Assembly: GCA_963971575.1 (NCBI GenBank)
Contig: OZ020625.1
Location: 26,375,253 to 26,439,252 of the forward strand
Origin: Liopterus haemorrhoidalis
Lineage: Eukaryota; Arthropoda; Insecta; Coleoptera; Dytiscidae
Reading direction: 5' to 3'
Length of the DNA stretch: 64,000 nt
Part shown: one piece after another, positions 36,366 to 51,300 of the stretch
Numbering within the stretch: position 1 is the first letter of the stretch
Layout: each line of letters opens with the position of its first letter
Made by a program: the position numbers and the translations under genes
The notes under the pieces: generated by a model
What the model saw: only the letters and a program-made list of their open reading frames with translations
What the model was told of the DNA's origin: nothing
The model's database searches: none

Positions 36366-39300
36366 ATGGCTGCTGCAGCAGATGAGCTTTGTAAGTGTTT
36401 TGTTAAAATTTTATAATTAAACTTAAAAAAATCGGTATTTTATACACACGTAATGATAGGTCAATAAACTATTATAATTTTTAATATTTTAGATATCAAT
36501 AATTTTAGTGCATATTAAATAAGAGTAGATTTTGATTTGTCATTTGGCAATAAATATTTTAACCTGTTGAGTAATGCGTTTAGAAACGAGAAATTTGATT
36601 CTATGGCCCACTCAAGAGTACTTTATTCAGAAAATTGAATACAACATTTGAATTTTTGCCAACAGCGTCTTTTAAATAGAATTATTAGATGATTGAATAA
36701 TGACTGCTTTGCCTCTTTTTGGTCTGATTGTCTTTTGGTTTTAGCCACATATAAGACCATTTCTGTTAACTATCAGGTCTTTCCAGGCAGTTTTTCTTTG
36801 GAACTGACTGGTTGACGTTTAGCTTTACTCATATAAGTCTTTCATCTCGATCTATTAAGTATCAGCTATACTTTATTTGGTTTTACACAGTTCAATTTAT
36901 TGATCAATTTTTTTGTCAATTGGACAATTTATTTATCATCTTTTTAAAAACTTTTACAATACCGTCTGTAAAACATGTTGACATATTTATCAAAATGAAA
37001 ATATTGAAAAAATCTTCACAGAAGTATGAGCTGTGAACAAGTACCCCCCCCCCCCCCAGGATAGTTTACCTTATATAAAATATAATTTAGGTTGTTAGAA
37101 GTTTTCTTTATAAATTTACCGGACTTTTATTATATAATATACTACAAAAGACCTAGAACAGGGGTCGGCAACCTGCGACTCCGGAGCCACATGCGGCTCT
37201 TTTAGAAAATTTTGTGGCTCTTTGAAAATTGGCTGGTTTTTATTTTAATATAATCTATTTTTTAATTTTCAATTTTCTGCCTGTACTATACAGGTTTTGC
37301 ATTTTTCAGAATGTTTTACGGTGCAATTCACGCCCGGTAATTCCCCGAGTTACTGCATATTCCCTTTTAGAAGAAGTTATTTGTTTCGAAAAAAAGTTAT
37401 CTGTATTTGTAAATGATTTACGTGCAAAAACATTTTTACATTTTATTAAATTACAAAAACATGTTATTAATGCAATTTATTTATTTATTTTTTTTGCACA
37501 AACTATTGTTAACATGAAAGAAGCTTTTCGAGATAGATTTAAAGAGTTTAGAAAATATAAAGCTACACTAGCTTTTTTGACAAAACCAATTGAAGTAGAT
37601 ATGTAGCAATTACATTTATCACCTTCAATTAGTGGATTTGAAACCCAAAGGTTTATGGAATTATATATTCTTAAAACTTAATTCTGAACTGGAAAATTTA
37701 GAAAGAAAAAAGTGAATTTTATCTTCCCAGCATAAGTGGACCGAAATTCGCAATCTTCAAAATGTTGATAAAGTTCTTTTCGAAGCTTGGAACCGACTAC
37801 CAGAACCGTTCAATCTTTTAAAAAATTATGCTTTTGGGCTACTGACAATTTTCGGATCCACATATTGCTGTAAGCAAATCTTTTCACATATGATATTAAT
37901 AAAGAGTCAGTTAAGAAGTAATATTACTGACCTGAAACTGGAGTGCTGCCTTAAGTTAAAGATTACTGAATATTCACCAAATATTGAAGTCTTATAGAAC
38001 ACTATACAGGAGCAATCGTCCCATTAAAAAAATTATTATATTGTAATATACTGGCAACTACAATAGGTATCACAAACTAAATGTATAAGTAAATATTAAT
38101 TTATTGTAATACTTGATTATTTTGAAACAAATAAACAATTTTTACGTTTTTTTCTTAAATATAGCATATATTTTTTAGCGGCTCTTCCATGTTATTGTGT
38201 TTTTTATCAATATAGATTTGGCTCTTTGTCACTGAAAGGTTGCCGACCCCTGACCTAGAACGCTGTTATTTTCTACCCAAGCCATGTAATTAAGGTCGTA
38301 TCGACCAATTTAGAATATTTTGTTATTTTTGCCCCCCCCCTAAGCTGAAATCCTGGCTACGTCCCTGTCCTAGATGATGATGAATTAGAACGTTTGCGGT
38401 TCTGTCACATTTGAAAACAAAACACATAACCTATGCATTTCTAGGTTATGCTACAACTTAACAGTTGGCAATAAATAAACAGATAAAAATATACCTGGAA
38501 TTCCCTAAAAAATTGATGAAAAATAGAATTTGTTCTATTTTCAAAATAAATTGATCAATTTTTTTCATTAATAAATTGTTCAACTTGATCATAAAATTAA
38601 ACCGAAAAATTTGGTTTGTTAATCCATATTTTGTGAGGTCTTCCCATCTATCTATGAGTGTCTAATTTTCCTTGAATTCCATTGAACAAAAACCCTTTTT
38701 TCATTCTCAACATATTTTCTCATGTACATTTTTGCTATTAAGTAAATAATAAGTGAGATGTTTCAAGTTTATAGATAGTACTCCGCATAGCCTCCCAAAT
38801 ATTCAACTTATTAAAAACTGCATTCAACAGGAAAAAATCGTTTATTTATTTTTAACAACTTTTCTTTTATTATTTTATTTATTTTATTTTTCATCGGCCT
38901 ATTTTTGCAACGAGGTTAATCGCCGATGGCAGGGGGCGAGCTCCTACACCTGGATGAGGGGTGAACGATTGTGAAAATGGGAGTAATGTAAACATATTAT
39001 TCTCGCCCGAATAATATCACCAATGCAGAATTAAACAAGCAACCTCACAATTCACACTGTTTTCACCAGTCCGAACTGCACGATTTAACGTTTTAATTTT
39101 AGAGATATATTGTTTCTTTTTTTATTGTTTTCAAAGCTTGCTACGTTCAACTTTGTAAAACTTATGTTGATTATTATTTTGTAAATAAATGGTCGCCATT
39201 ATGCAATGGTTAACATAAAAATATGATTTTTGGGTGTCATTGTAAAGCTAATTTAATGTACTTTTAGGAAAAAAATATAAAATTATCGATTCCCTATGCT

Positions 39301-42300
39301 AGATCAAAAGTTGACATCATTTCCGGTGAAACCGGAAGTGCCTCAGAATTCTTATAGTAACCTTTAGATGGGCCTTTTTGTCTAGTTTAACTTTTGTTCT
39401 GAAGATTTTTTGTATCTTTACAAATAAAAGAGATTTTCGGGGTGCCCCGTTTTAAACAAACACCCTGTATATTTTTGTTTAGTTTTTAAAGAAATGTTAT
39501 TTTTGTTTTCAGTATTATTATCGATTCTCTATGCTATCGATATCGAAAATTATCGATTCCCTATGCTAGATCAAAAGTTGACATCATTTCCGGTGAAACC
39601 GGAAGTGCCTCAGAATTCTTATAGTAACCTTTAGATGGGCCTTTTTGTCTAGTTTAACTTTTGTTCTGAAGATTTTTTGTATCTTTTCAAATAAAAGAGA
39701 TTTTCGGGGTGCCCCGTTTCAAACAAACACCCTGTATATTTTTGTTTAGTTTTTAAAGAAATGTTATTTTTGTTTTCAGTATTATTATCGATTCTCTATG
39801 CTATCGATATCGAAAATTATCGATATCCTATGCTAGATCAAAAGTTGAGATCATTTCCGGTGAAACCGGAAGTGCCTCAGAATTCTTATAGTAACCTTTA
39901 GATGGGCCTTTTTGTCTAGTTTAACTTTTGTTCTGAAGATTTTTTGTATCTTTTCAAATAAAAGAGATTTTCGGGGTGCCCCGTTTCAAACAAACACCCT
40001 GTATATTTTTGTTTAGTTTTTAAAGAAATGTTATTTTTGTTTTCAGTATTATTATCGATTCTCTATGCTATCGATATCGAAAATTATCGATATCCTATGC
40101 TAGATCAAAAGTTGAGATCATTTCCGGTGAAACCGGAAGTGCCTCAGAATTCTTATAGTAACCTTTAGATGGGCCTTTTTGTCTAGTTTAACTTTAGTTC
40201 TGAAGATTTTTTGTATCTTTATAAATAAAGGAGATTTTCGGGGTGCCCCGTTTCAAACAAACACCCTGTATATTTTTGTTTAGTTTTTAAAGAAATGTTA
40301 TTTTTGTTTTCAGTATTATTATAGGTTCCCTATGCTATCGATATCGAAAATTATCGATTCCCTATGCTAGATCAAAAGTTGACATCATTTCCGGTGAAAC
40401 CGGAAGTGCCTCAGAATTCTTATAGTAACCTTTAGATGGGCCGTTTTGTCTAGTTTAACTTTTGTTCTGAAGATTTTTTGTATCTTTTCAAATAAAAGAG
40501 ATTTTCGGGGTGCCCCGTTTCAAACAAACACCCTGTATATTTTTGTTTAGTTTTTAAAGAAATGTTATTTTTGTTTTCAGTATTATTATAGGTTCCCTAT
40601 GCTATCGATATCGAAAATTATCGATTCCCTATGCTAGATCAAAAGTTGACATCATTTCCGGTGAAACCGGAAGTGCCTCAGAATTCTTATAGTAACCTTT
40701 AGATGGGCCGTTTTGTCTAGTTTAACTTTTGTTCTGAAGATTTTTTGTATCTTTTCAAATAAAAGAGATTTTCGGGGTGCCCCGTTTCAAACAAACACCC
40801 TGTATATTTTTGTTTAGTTTTTAAAGAAATGTTATTTTTGTTTTCAGTATTATTATCGATTCTCTATGCTATCGATATCGAAAATTATCGATATCCTATG
40901 CTAGATCAAAAGTTGAGATCATTTCCGGTGAAACCGGAAGTGCCTCAGAATTCTTATAGTAACCTTTAGATGGGCCTTTTTGTCTAGTTTAACTTTTGTT
41001 CTGAAGATTTTTTGTATCTTTTCAAATAAAAGAGATTTTCGGGGTGCCCCGTTTCAAACAAACACCCTGTATATTTTTGTTTAGTTTTTAAAGAAATGTT
41101 ATTTTTGTTTTCAGTATTATTATCGATTCTCTATGCTATCGATATCGAAAATTATCGATATCCTATGCTAGATCAAAAGTTGAGATCATTTCCGGTGAAA
41201 CCGGAAGTGCCTCAGAATTCTTATAGTAACCTTTAGATGGGCCTTTTTGTCTAGTTTAACTTTTGTTCTGAAGATTTTTTTTATCTTTACAAATAAAGGA
41301 GATTTTCGGGGTGCCCCGTTTCAAACAAACACCCTGTATATTTTTGTTTAGTTTTTAAAGAAATGTTATTATTGTTTTCAGTATTATTATCGATTCTCTA
41401 TGCTATCGATATCGAAAATTATCGATATCCTATGCTAGATCAAAAGTTAAGATCATTTCCGGTGAAACCGGAAGTGCCTCAGAATTCTTATAGTAACCTT
41501 TAGATGGGCCTTTTTGTCTAGTTTAACTTTTGTTCTGAAGATTTTTTGTATCTTTTCAAATAAAAGAGATTTTCGGGGTGCCCCGTTTCAAACAAACACC
41601 CTGTATATTTTTGTTTAGTTTTTAAAGAAATGTTATTTTTGTTTTCAGTATTATTATCGATTCTCTATGCTATCGATATCGAAAATTATCGATATCCTAT
41701 GCTAGATCAAAAGTTGAGATCATTTCCGGTGAAACCGGAAGTGCCTCAGAATTCTTATAGTAACCTTTAGATGGGCCTTTTTGTCTAGTTTAACTTTAGT
41801 TCTGAAGATTTTTTGTATCTTTATAAATAAAGGAGATTTTCGGGGTGCCCCGTTTCAAACAAACACCCTGTATATTTTTGTTTAGTTTTTAAAGAAATGT
41901 TATTTTTGTTTTCAGTATTATTATAGGTTCCCTATGCTATCGATATCGAAAATTATCGATTCCCTATGCTAGATCAAAAGTTGACATCATTTCCGGTGAA
42001 ACCGGAAGTGCCTCAGAATTCTTATAGTAACCTTTAGATGGGCCTTTTTGTCTAGTTTAACTTTTGTTCTGAAGATTTTTTGTATCTTTTCAAATAAAAG
42101 AGATTTTCGGGGTGCCCCGTTTCAAACAAACACCCTGTATATTTTTGTTTAGTTTTTAAAGAAATGTTATTTTTGTTTTCAGTATTATTATCGATTCTCT
42201 ATGCTATCGATATCGAAAATTATCGATATCCTATGCTAGATCAAAAGTTGAGATCATTTCCGGTGAAACCGGAAGTGCCTCAGAATTCTTATAGTAACCT

Positions 42301-45300
42301 TTAGATGGGCCTTTTTGTCTAGTTTAACTTTTGTTCTGAAGATTTTTTGTATCTTTTCAAATAAAAGAGATTTTCGGGGTGCCCCGTTTCAAACAAACAC
42401 CCTGTATATTTTTGTTTAGTTTTTAAAGAAATGTTATTTTTGTTTTCAGTATTATTATCGATTCTCTATGCTATCGATATCGAAAATTATCGATATCCTA
42501 TGCTAGATCAAAAGTTGAGATCATTTCCGGTGAAACCGGAAGTGCCTCAGAATTCTTATAGTAACCTTTAGATGGGCCTTTTTGTCTAGTTTAACTTTAG
42601 TTCTGAAGATTTTTTGTATCTTTATAAATAAAGGAGATTTTCGGGGTGCCCCGTTTCAAACAAACACCCTGTATATTTTTGTTTAGTTTTTAAAGAAATG
42701 TTATTTTTGTTTTCAGTATTATTATAGGTTCCCTATGCTATCGATATCGAAAATTATCGATTCCCTATGCTAGATCAAAAGTTGACATCATTTCCGGTGA
42801 AACCGGAAGTGCCTCAGAATTCTTATAGTAACCTTTAGATGGGCCGTTTTGTCTAGTTTAACTTTTGTTCTGAAGATTTTTTTTATCTTTACAAATAAAG
42901 GAGATTTTCGGGGTGCCCCGTTTCAAACAAACACCCTGTATATTTTTGTTTAGTTTTTAAAGAAATGTTATTTTTGTTTTCAGTATTGCTTGAAAGAGTA
43001 TTTTTGAGAATTGGTTCTGCAGAAACAGATGAACAATTACAAAATGCAGTCTCAAAATTTTTGCCACCAGTTTTACTTAAATTATCTTCTCAGCAAGAAG
43101 GTGTTCGCAAAAAGGTAAAATGAAAAAAATATGTTTTTGATTTAAGAATTGGTTATTATTTTCTTATTTTATGTTAGGTGATGGAATTACTTGTACATAT
43201 TAATAAGCGAATTAAAACAAGACCACTTGTCCAATTACCTGTCGAAGCGTTATTACTGCAGTATCAAGATCCAACAGCCAGCTCTTTTGTAACCGTAAGT
43301 ATATTTTTAATTATGAAGTAACGTATTGTCACAGTTTTACCTTATCCTCCGTAGTCTCCCTGAATTAATTTTGTCAAAAATCGAATCCGCCACATGAACT
43401 TACTGTATTATTATAGTCGGATTGCTGATAAGTGACTGTTCGTTGCTACAAGTATCGATATACAATACTATATGCTTTCTCTGTCTATATCATTATAATT
43501 ATTTGCATACCCATAGTAACGTATAGTGACACAAGTTGACAACTAACCTTCCAAATTATTTTAATAAAAAACAAAACATTAGAAAGAAACGGCATGATTC
43601 GGAGATATCTTTACTAATTAGACCACGAAAATAAATTCACAGCAGTACTCAAACAAACAAAATTATTAATTTTAAGGTAATAATTATAAATAAATAAGGA
43701 AAAACTTATACTCATACGTAAATTTTGGATTATAATTTGTTGTTTAATTAAATTAAATTTTTGTTTCCCCTAAGTTCAAAGTAATAAAATATTAAGTAAA
43801 AACATATTTATTCATATAAGATATTGTTGCTACAAGTTGTATTTAAATGTTTATTTTTATTTAAAAAAATTAGTCACTGTAATGCATGATATCGTCGTCA
43901 TCTGAACTATCGCTGTCATTTCTTGTATTTATTATTATTGTATTAATATCATCAACAATCCTTTCCCTTTCCCGCCATTCATTTATTAAATTTTCGATTT
44001 TTTTAACAAATTTTGCCCGTTTCACAACTAATTTGATCACAGGCTACTTGCCACATTTTCAAAACTTCGTTATCACTATATCCGTTTTGACCAATATGTC
44101 TATCATAATAATTTTTTGTTATACCCCAAATTAGTACAATGGGGTTAAACTGGCCGTAATAAGGAGGTAATCTTAGTACTTCATGACCATACGTTTGTGC
44201 CAATGTATCAATAAAATAAACTGGTTCAGATTTTAATTTCCTTCGTTTTCTCTTGATTTTGTTAGTGGAAAGTTCAGATTTATTACATTTTATAATTCTA
44301 CAAATTGTTGATTCCGAAATCTTTAAGGCAGCGGCTACTCTTTGATGAACACAAGATAGAGAAATAAGTGGCCCATTGTTCTCTTTTTCGGAATTAAAAT
44401 ATTCCAGCAGATTTAAAATTAAAGTTTGTGAATTTAATAATTGGCCGCAAGCTCTATTAATTAATATTATTAACAGACACTGAGCTAAGACAAATAACAA
44501 AAAACATTTTTAAAATCGCTGAAAAATGGTAACTAGATTATTATATGAATGCACTACTTGATACATACATGTAACAGTCACCTATCAGCAATCCGAATAT
44601 ATGCAAGTTTTTGCGAAGTATGCAGATTAAAATAGTTCACGTTTTGAGATCTAAAGTCATAAATAATACAAAAAATGTCTTATTTATTTAAATTGTTTGT
44701 TTTTTCTTTTTTAGAATTTCACGATAATATACATAAAATTAGGATTTCCCCGTCTACCAATTGATAAGCAAGCAGATTTAGTTCCATCGATGCTAAATGC
44801 CTTAGAAGCAAAACCGCAGAGTCATCAAGACAGTCTTTTGATGCTAATTATTCCTCTACTTGGCGAAGTTAAAGTCCCAGCAGATCCAGCAAAGAGGAGT
44901 TCTTTGTTTGGGTTGAATGAAAAACCTCACGTAACGAAACAACTAAGTGGATTGATGCTAGATATGTTACTGTTGCCTTATGGGTAAGATAGTTTATTGT
45001 TTATTAAGTTTTTTATTTGTTTTTACTACTTTCTTTTCCCCTGGAACATGCGGGATATATTGATTATAGCTGCATTTGCATTTGTAAGCTTTTGTTACCC
45101 ATGTGAAATGATTGAATAGCTGCATAACTGTATTGGCTGGCTTTCGTTTTCCGTGTGACAGAAGAATTTAATGAAAATATTCAGGAAAGAGCCTAAATGC
45201 GATCTTGAAGGGCTCTTATACCCTTTTCACACTAGATCTTTAAGACGAGTGAACTTAAAGTTCACCGATGTTTAAGATCGGTATGCTTTCACACTTGATG

Positions 45301-48300
45301 TTTAAATCTCTGGTGCTGTCATCAGCTACAGTAATTTTGTCCTTAAGTTATCGTCATGAAATTACCAGTTTTGAACTGTCTGCGCAGACGCACATTTTGA
45401 ATTATTATAACCAAATAAGGATATTTCATTTCATTCTACAATAAAGACACTACAATAAAGAATATATTACACCTGTATTAACATGTAAGTCGATACATTT
45501 TATCTCAATTATTGTAGCTCTGTATTTTATTAAACACATTATTAAAATAAATAATTTTATTATAACAATAAGTATAAACTTCTTATAACGTCGATATAAT
45601 ACAGTATTCTTGTTTATGATAATATAAAATGTTGACAGCACAAATTCAAGCAGTATTTTTTTATAATAAAAATTAAGTTGGCAATGCGTACGAAGTTTAA
45701 GACGCAGATCTCTGTCTTAAACATCGGTCGTGTTTAGACGAGGCCGTACGGTTTCACATTAGTGTTTAAAGATACATTCACTTCAACATCCGATCTTAAA
45801 GATCTAGTGTGAAAAGGGTATTAGTATTCCGAAGGAAATTTGAACGACAACTAATCAATTTAAAATATCTGACGCACTCTTTCAATATAAAAAAAAATTG
45901 ATGTGAAGTGTGAATTTTCACACATTTCAGGGTTTCGCAGGTATTTAGTAAGTGAATGATGATTATTTGGGATGCCAAAACAAATTTTATGTTAAAATAT
46001 TTATTTTTGTTAATTTTAATTCGAATGCCTAATACCATTATTTAGATTTCTAAATGTGTACAGTATTTTTTTTTTTTTTTTATATAAAGATTAAAAAAAG
46101 ATTATTATTTCTTATTGTTCATTAAGATTTTGAAAATTGCGCCTATGGCTTCCAATGATTGTTTTAACTCATAACTCCGCCCCTTTGATTTCGTGTATTC
46201 AATTTCAACAATTTCCACTGGTTATTAAATTCAATACGCTTAAAAATTAAATGCAACATGTGGCCAAATATAACTAGAATTTTGAAAAAATAATTTAAAC
46301 AAAATAAAAATGCAAAAAAAAATATATATATAATTGCCTTGAGAGCGGAGCGAACTTAAGTTTGCAAATTAGAACGCGAGCATGCTAATCATTACACTAT
46401 CAAAGCATGCTTTTTTACAGTCTTAGATAAGTTATTAAATATTTTACATAAGCAAGCAAAAAACACAAAAAATGCGTTATTTTCTGAAAACATAATCTGA
46501 TTAAAAATTCCTGTTGTACTATTCCAGTTCACAAAATGTACATTACTTAGAATTTTTTTCAGATTTTTCGTTTAGACCATCTGGGCTACAGGGTGTGGGA
46601 CAATATTTTTTTAAAACAATTTTGGCAAAAATCGCGTCTAAATAATTTATTTTGCAAAAATAAAATATTGATCGTTAATCCACGTACTAAGGGCTTTCAT
46701 TTGATACCCTACTCAGAATTTTAAAAAAATATATTTTTTTTTCGGTGATCAGATATTTGTTTATATTTTTTGGGAGATATTTTTTTAGATGTTTTAGTAT
46801 TTTTCCTATTTGCGGGTCAAAGAATTTTATAAGTATGCCAAATTTCAACTCTCTAGGTTAGCCGTTTGGCTACAATTTTTACCGAACAGACAGACAGACA
46901 GACAGACGACAAAATGACGGTATAAGGGTTTTTTGGTCATACCTACAAAACCCTAAAAAAGATAAAAACTCTCACTTTCGTTGGATATGTCATTCCATTT
47001 GACTTATGTTGTAATGAAAAATGTTCGAACCGTTATTTTTTTCGTTTCAATTAAAGGAAAATATATCAGTTCGGTTCCGGTTTTCGTTTTTTTTTTTCTG
47101 TTTTCGGTTCAGTTCCGAGTGATAAATTTTTAAATGCTTTTATTTGTATAAGAAATTTATTTTGTACTATAATTTAGAAAAACATATTCTTCCTTATTTT
47201 GTAATAATCATAAGGCCGTTGCCAGGGGGGGTTCTGGGCGTTCAGCCCCCCCCCCCCCAAACAATAGAAGCGGATTTTTTTTTACTTATCAGTTAAAATA
47301 TTACGATTTTTTTCTGCTCATCAATTTAAAAAATAATCTTAAATAAAATGTATTTTATATTTTGGCTCACTCCCATAAACATTATCTGAACCGAAATAAA
47401 CCGAAAATTTTTTTCGGTTCAGCTCCGGTTTTCGTTCCGACAAAAATAACGGTTTTTTTCGGTTTTCTGTTCAGTTCCGGTGCGAAGCCCTGGTTTACAG
47501 TGCAAGGCATTTTTTAAATGTCATTTAAAATCAGTAATATACTATAAAAGTGACCAAAATAACCAGTTCTGGTTTCTCCTTACAAAAGTGAACACAAAAT
47601 AAACGTTAATAAACATTTCTTGACAAGAAAAAAATTACAAATCGGCAGAAATTGTGGTCGTTGGAGTGACTTTATTTCCGTTACAGAAATTTGTATGTAA
47701 AAATTCTTAAAGCCTCATTTCTTTAGCATTTTTATTCAATGGCACTAACAGTAATTTATTTTTCAGGGCCACGTCCCAACCAACTTCAGACCCAACCCAA
47801 TCATCAGACCAGCCAACTCAATTTCCAGTTCCACCAGGAATGTCTCAATACACCTACAAACGCGTATCAGAAAACCCGCTTAAACCTGAAGAATTAGAAA
47901 AAGTTAAACTAGGCATAGTTAAATTTTTAGCTGGTGGCGTTCTTTCAGACAGTGACATCTTACTTCATCTAATCGTAGCTGCTGCAGACACTAGATTCAG
48001 TGTTGCCAACTTAGCAGATTTAGAACTAAAGAAAATAATTGGTGGACTTGATTGGAGTTCTACTGTATTGGCTTCGCAGTTATATAGATTGTATTTGGGG
48101 AGTCAGAACGCACCCGGCGGACAACAGGTTAAAGCGGAGAATAAGAAGGGTCCAGCTAGTACTAGGATTAGGTTGAAGTTGTTGCATTATATGTGCAAGT
48201 TAACTGGAGCTGGGTTTATGATTCCAGCCTGCGTTCAGGTAAGACAAGAACATACACAGAGCAGCCAGTTGTACACTATTTTCACTATTATTCACTTTTT

Positions 48301-51300
48301 TAAAATCAGCAAACTTTTTTCCACTTTTTTCATAAATAGTGGCTACGCATAAAATTTATATTTCCTTAAAACTACATTTTGTTGATATGTTAATGTTAGT
48401 TATGTCACCTAACAAAACAAAAATCACATTTTAATTAATAATACAGCCAAATTTTTCTATTAAAATATTGTAAATTTGAAATAAGCCGACCACAGCGCGA
48501 AGGTTGCCGAGTAAATACGACTGAGCATGACGTCAAACCCCAGACAGCCCAGACTACAACATAATCTTTACGTGTGTATATTGTATTGTTCGAGAGTTTT
48601 GTATTTGTTTTTAAATAGTTTTTCATGCATTTATTATTAAAATGGCAGATAAAGATTTTGTTTGGGCTCAGAGTGATAATTTACCCAACCATTGATGCTT
48701 TTATGCTCATGGAATATATGAAAAATAATGAATGCTACAGTGCTGAAGAAATATGTGGTGTCAAAACAGACTTGTAATAACCATTTATGTATTCTATAAC
48801 TTTATGTAAACAATAAACGCTGCAACTCTGTAAAATGTAAATATTTATGTAATTTAGATGTCTGAAATTTACCACATTGTTTACATGAAGTTACAAAACG
48901 TTAGAGGCATAATTGAAATACTGCAATATAGGGTTATATATTTTAATATAAAATTTAATTCGGTAAACATGTATAAATTGTTTTTATAGAATTAAACTTT
49001 ATTTTAATTAAAATCATTCTAACTTTACACAATCTATAAAAGTTATACAAGCAAATAAGTTCACGACAGACTGTGTAGGCTGTACGCTGTACACTGGGTA
49101 GGCTGTACGCAGTACACTTATGTAGGGTATGACGTCACACGTGGTTTGCGCGCGCTATATACATTTATGATTTTTTTTAAGCTTTAAAATAAAAAAATAA
49201 ATGCAAAACTGTTTTTTATCTTTATATGAAACAAGAGGAATATAATAAAAAATAAAAAAAAACTGTGAGATAGAGGCATCTTTTGGCATATCGCAGACTG
49301 CAATACATTCGATTTTGCTGTACATTTAGCTGTGAAAAAGATCTGTTCCCGATGGATTCTGCATAATTTGACCGAAATTCAAAAAGGTTCGTGTTGATTG
49401 GTGTAAGGGAATGCTAAAAAATTCAACCTGTGCACTGCAAAATCCGTATACAACATCGTTACAGGTGACGAAACTTGGATTTATTCATATGAACCGGAAA
49501 CTAAGCAACAATCCACTGTTTGGGTCTTCTTAGGTGAACCGAAACACACAAAAGTTGTTCGTTCGCGAAGCACTTCCAAGAAAATGATTACTTGTTTTTT
49601 TGGTTGTATTGGACATGTAGCAACCATTCCTTTAGTGCAGAATTTCTCAAACTTTTTGAGCCGCGGGGTACTAGCGTTGCTATATATATAGCAAAACTAG
49701 TAGATCGCAGTTTACTAGTAGACGCTTGCGGAGAACTTGGTGCTCCGTGGAGTGCAGTTTGGGAGACTCTGCTTTAGAGGATAGGAGAACAGTTAATGTT
49801 GAATGGTATACAACAATTTGTTTGCCAGAAGTCATCGATAAAATCAGGAAAATGCAACCAAAAACGTCGCATCATTCTTCAGCATGACAATGCAAGCTCC
49901 CACACAGCACGTCAAACAATTGATTATTTGAAGGAGAAAAACATCGAATTAATGTCTCATTGCCCGTATTCACCTGATTTATCTACTAACGACTTTTTTT
50001 TGTTCCGCAATGTCAAACAAAAAAATGCGTGGACAGCGATTTTCATCACCTCAAGAAGCTGTTGAAGCCTTCGAAATCCATGTTTTTGACATATTACGTT
50101 CATATTACCAACTTCAGAGTGGAAAAATGTTTCGAAAATTGGTTTGAACGCATGCAAAAGTGTATATATCTTAAAGGAGAATATTTTGAAAAACAATTTC
50201 CAAATCATTTTTTTTTTCTTAGTTTTTGTAAAAACTTAAAAGGTAGCTCTCGTAATATCCAAAATTTTATTTGAACAATGAGTTATTTGTGTTAAAATTC
50301 GTTTACTTTATATACGATATCATATAGTCTTAATTAAAGTAAATATTATTTATTGTTACAGCGTGTTTAGTTAGCTATAAAAAAATGTTTATTTATGATG
50401 TATTACTCTATATCAACACCTTAGAGGTAAACTGTATCAAGTCACATTTTTATCAGAAATGACATTTTAGTGCCAAATGACTTAATAGACCATATTAGTG
50501 TGTCGTCACATACATGTGCTGCCATCTGAGAGCTGAGTCCTTTTGAAGTTTAAAATACATGGGACATTACCTTTGTTACCTTAATTTTATAAATATTTTC
50601 AATTTTGGAGCAAAAAATATGTATTTTTGATAAATATATACTAATATATACAGTCCAGACACTTTATATTATAGAATAATGACTTTATAAATATATAAAT
50701 AAGGATTCGAAGATATATTTATAGGTTACGTTTTTAAATAATATGAAAATCGGAATATCTTTAGTATTTATTTAATTAACACTAAGTAATCATTAATATT
50801 TTGTTTTAGAATGCATATTGGTGTATTGTTTTGCTCCAAATTGTAACAATTACATCTACATTATTAATTGCAAATTTTTTCGTTTTTTGATAGATGAAAA
50901 TGAAAAAATAATGGAAAATTAAAAACAACTTTATTTCTTTAAACCATTTAGATATGGCACACACACTTATTGCTATGTTACTTGCCATAATAACGATTAT
51001 TAACGTAAATTTTTCAAAATTAACCTGCAAAATAATATTGTTCTGCAAAAATAATGACATATTAAATTATAATGTATAAAATAAGAATTTTAATAAATAA
51101 ATATTGACTTGTAGTTTTGATGTGAAGCACTCTCTTACTTTGAAAACTTAATTATATTTCCAAAATATAATTTAACAAAAAAACATCATGCTAAATTCAA
51201 ATAAAAGGAATCCAACCGCGAGACGGCAGCACTGAATCCCATTTTGTGACGTAGTTACTAATATGGTCTATACATTATGGTCTGTCAAGTGGACTATAAT

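Noticed and set aside
39282..42987. Array as a CRISPR or as a coding repeat
   Set aside because: Units are 267 bp with no spacer structure and contain stops in all plus frames; the setting is a eukaryotic intron.
47840..48352. Treating the [12 protein letters not shown] as a complete gene
   Set aside because: The methionine is internal to ECM29 exon 5; the exon begins at 47767 and splices out at 48238, so the ORF tail is intron.
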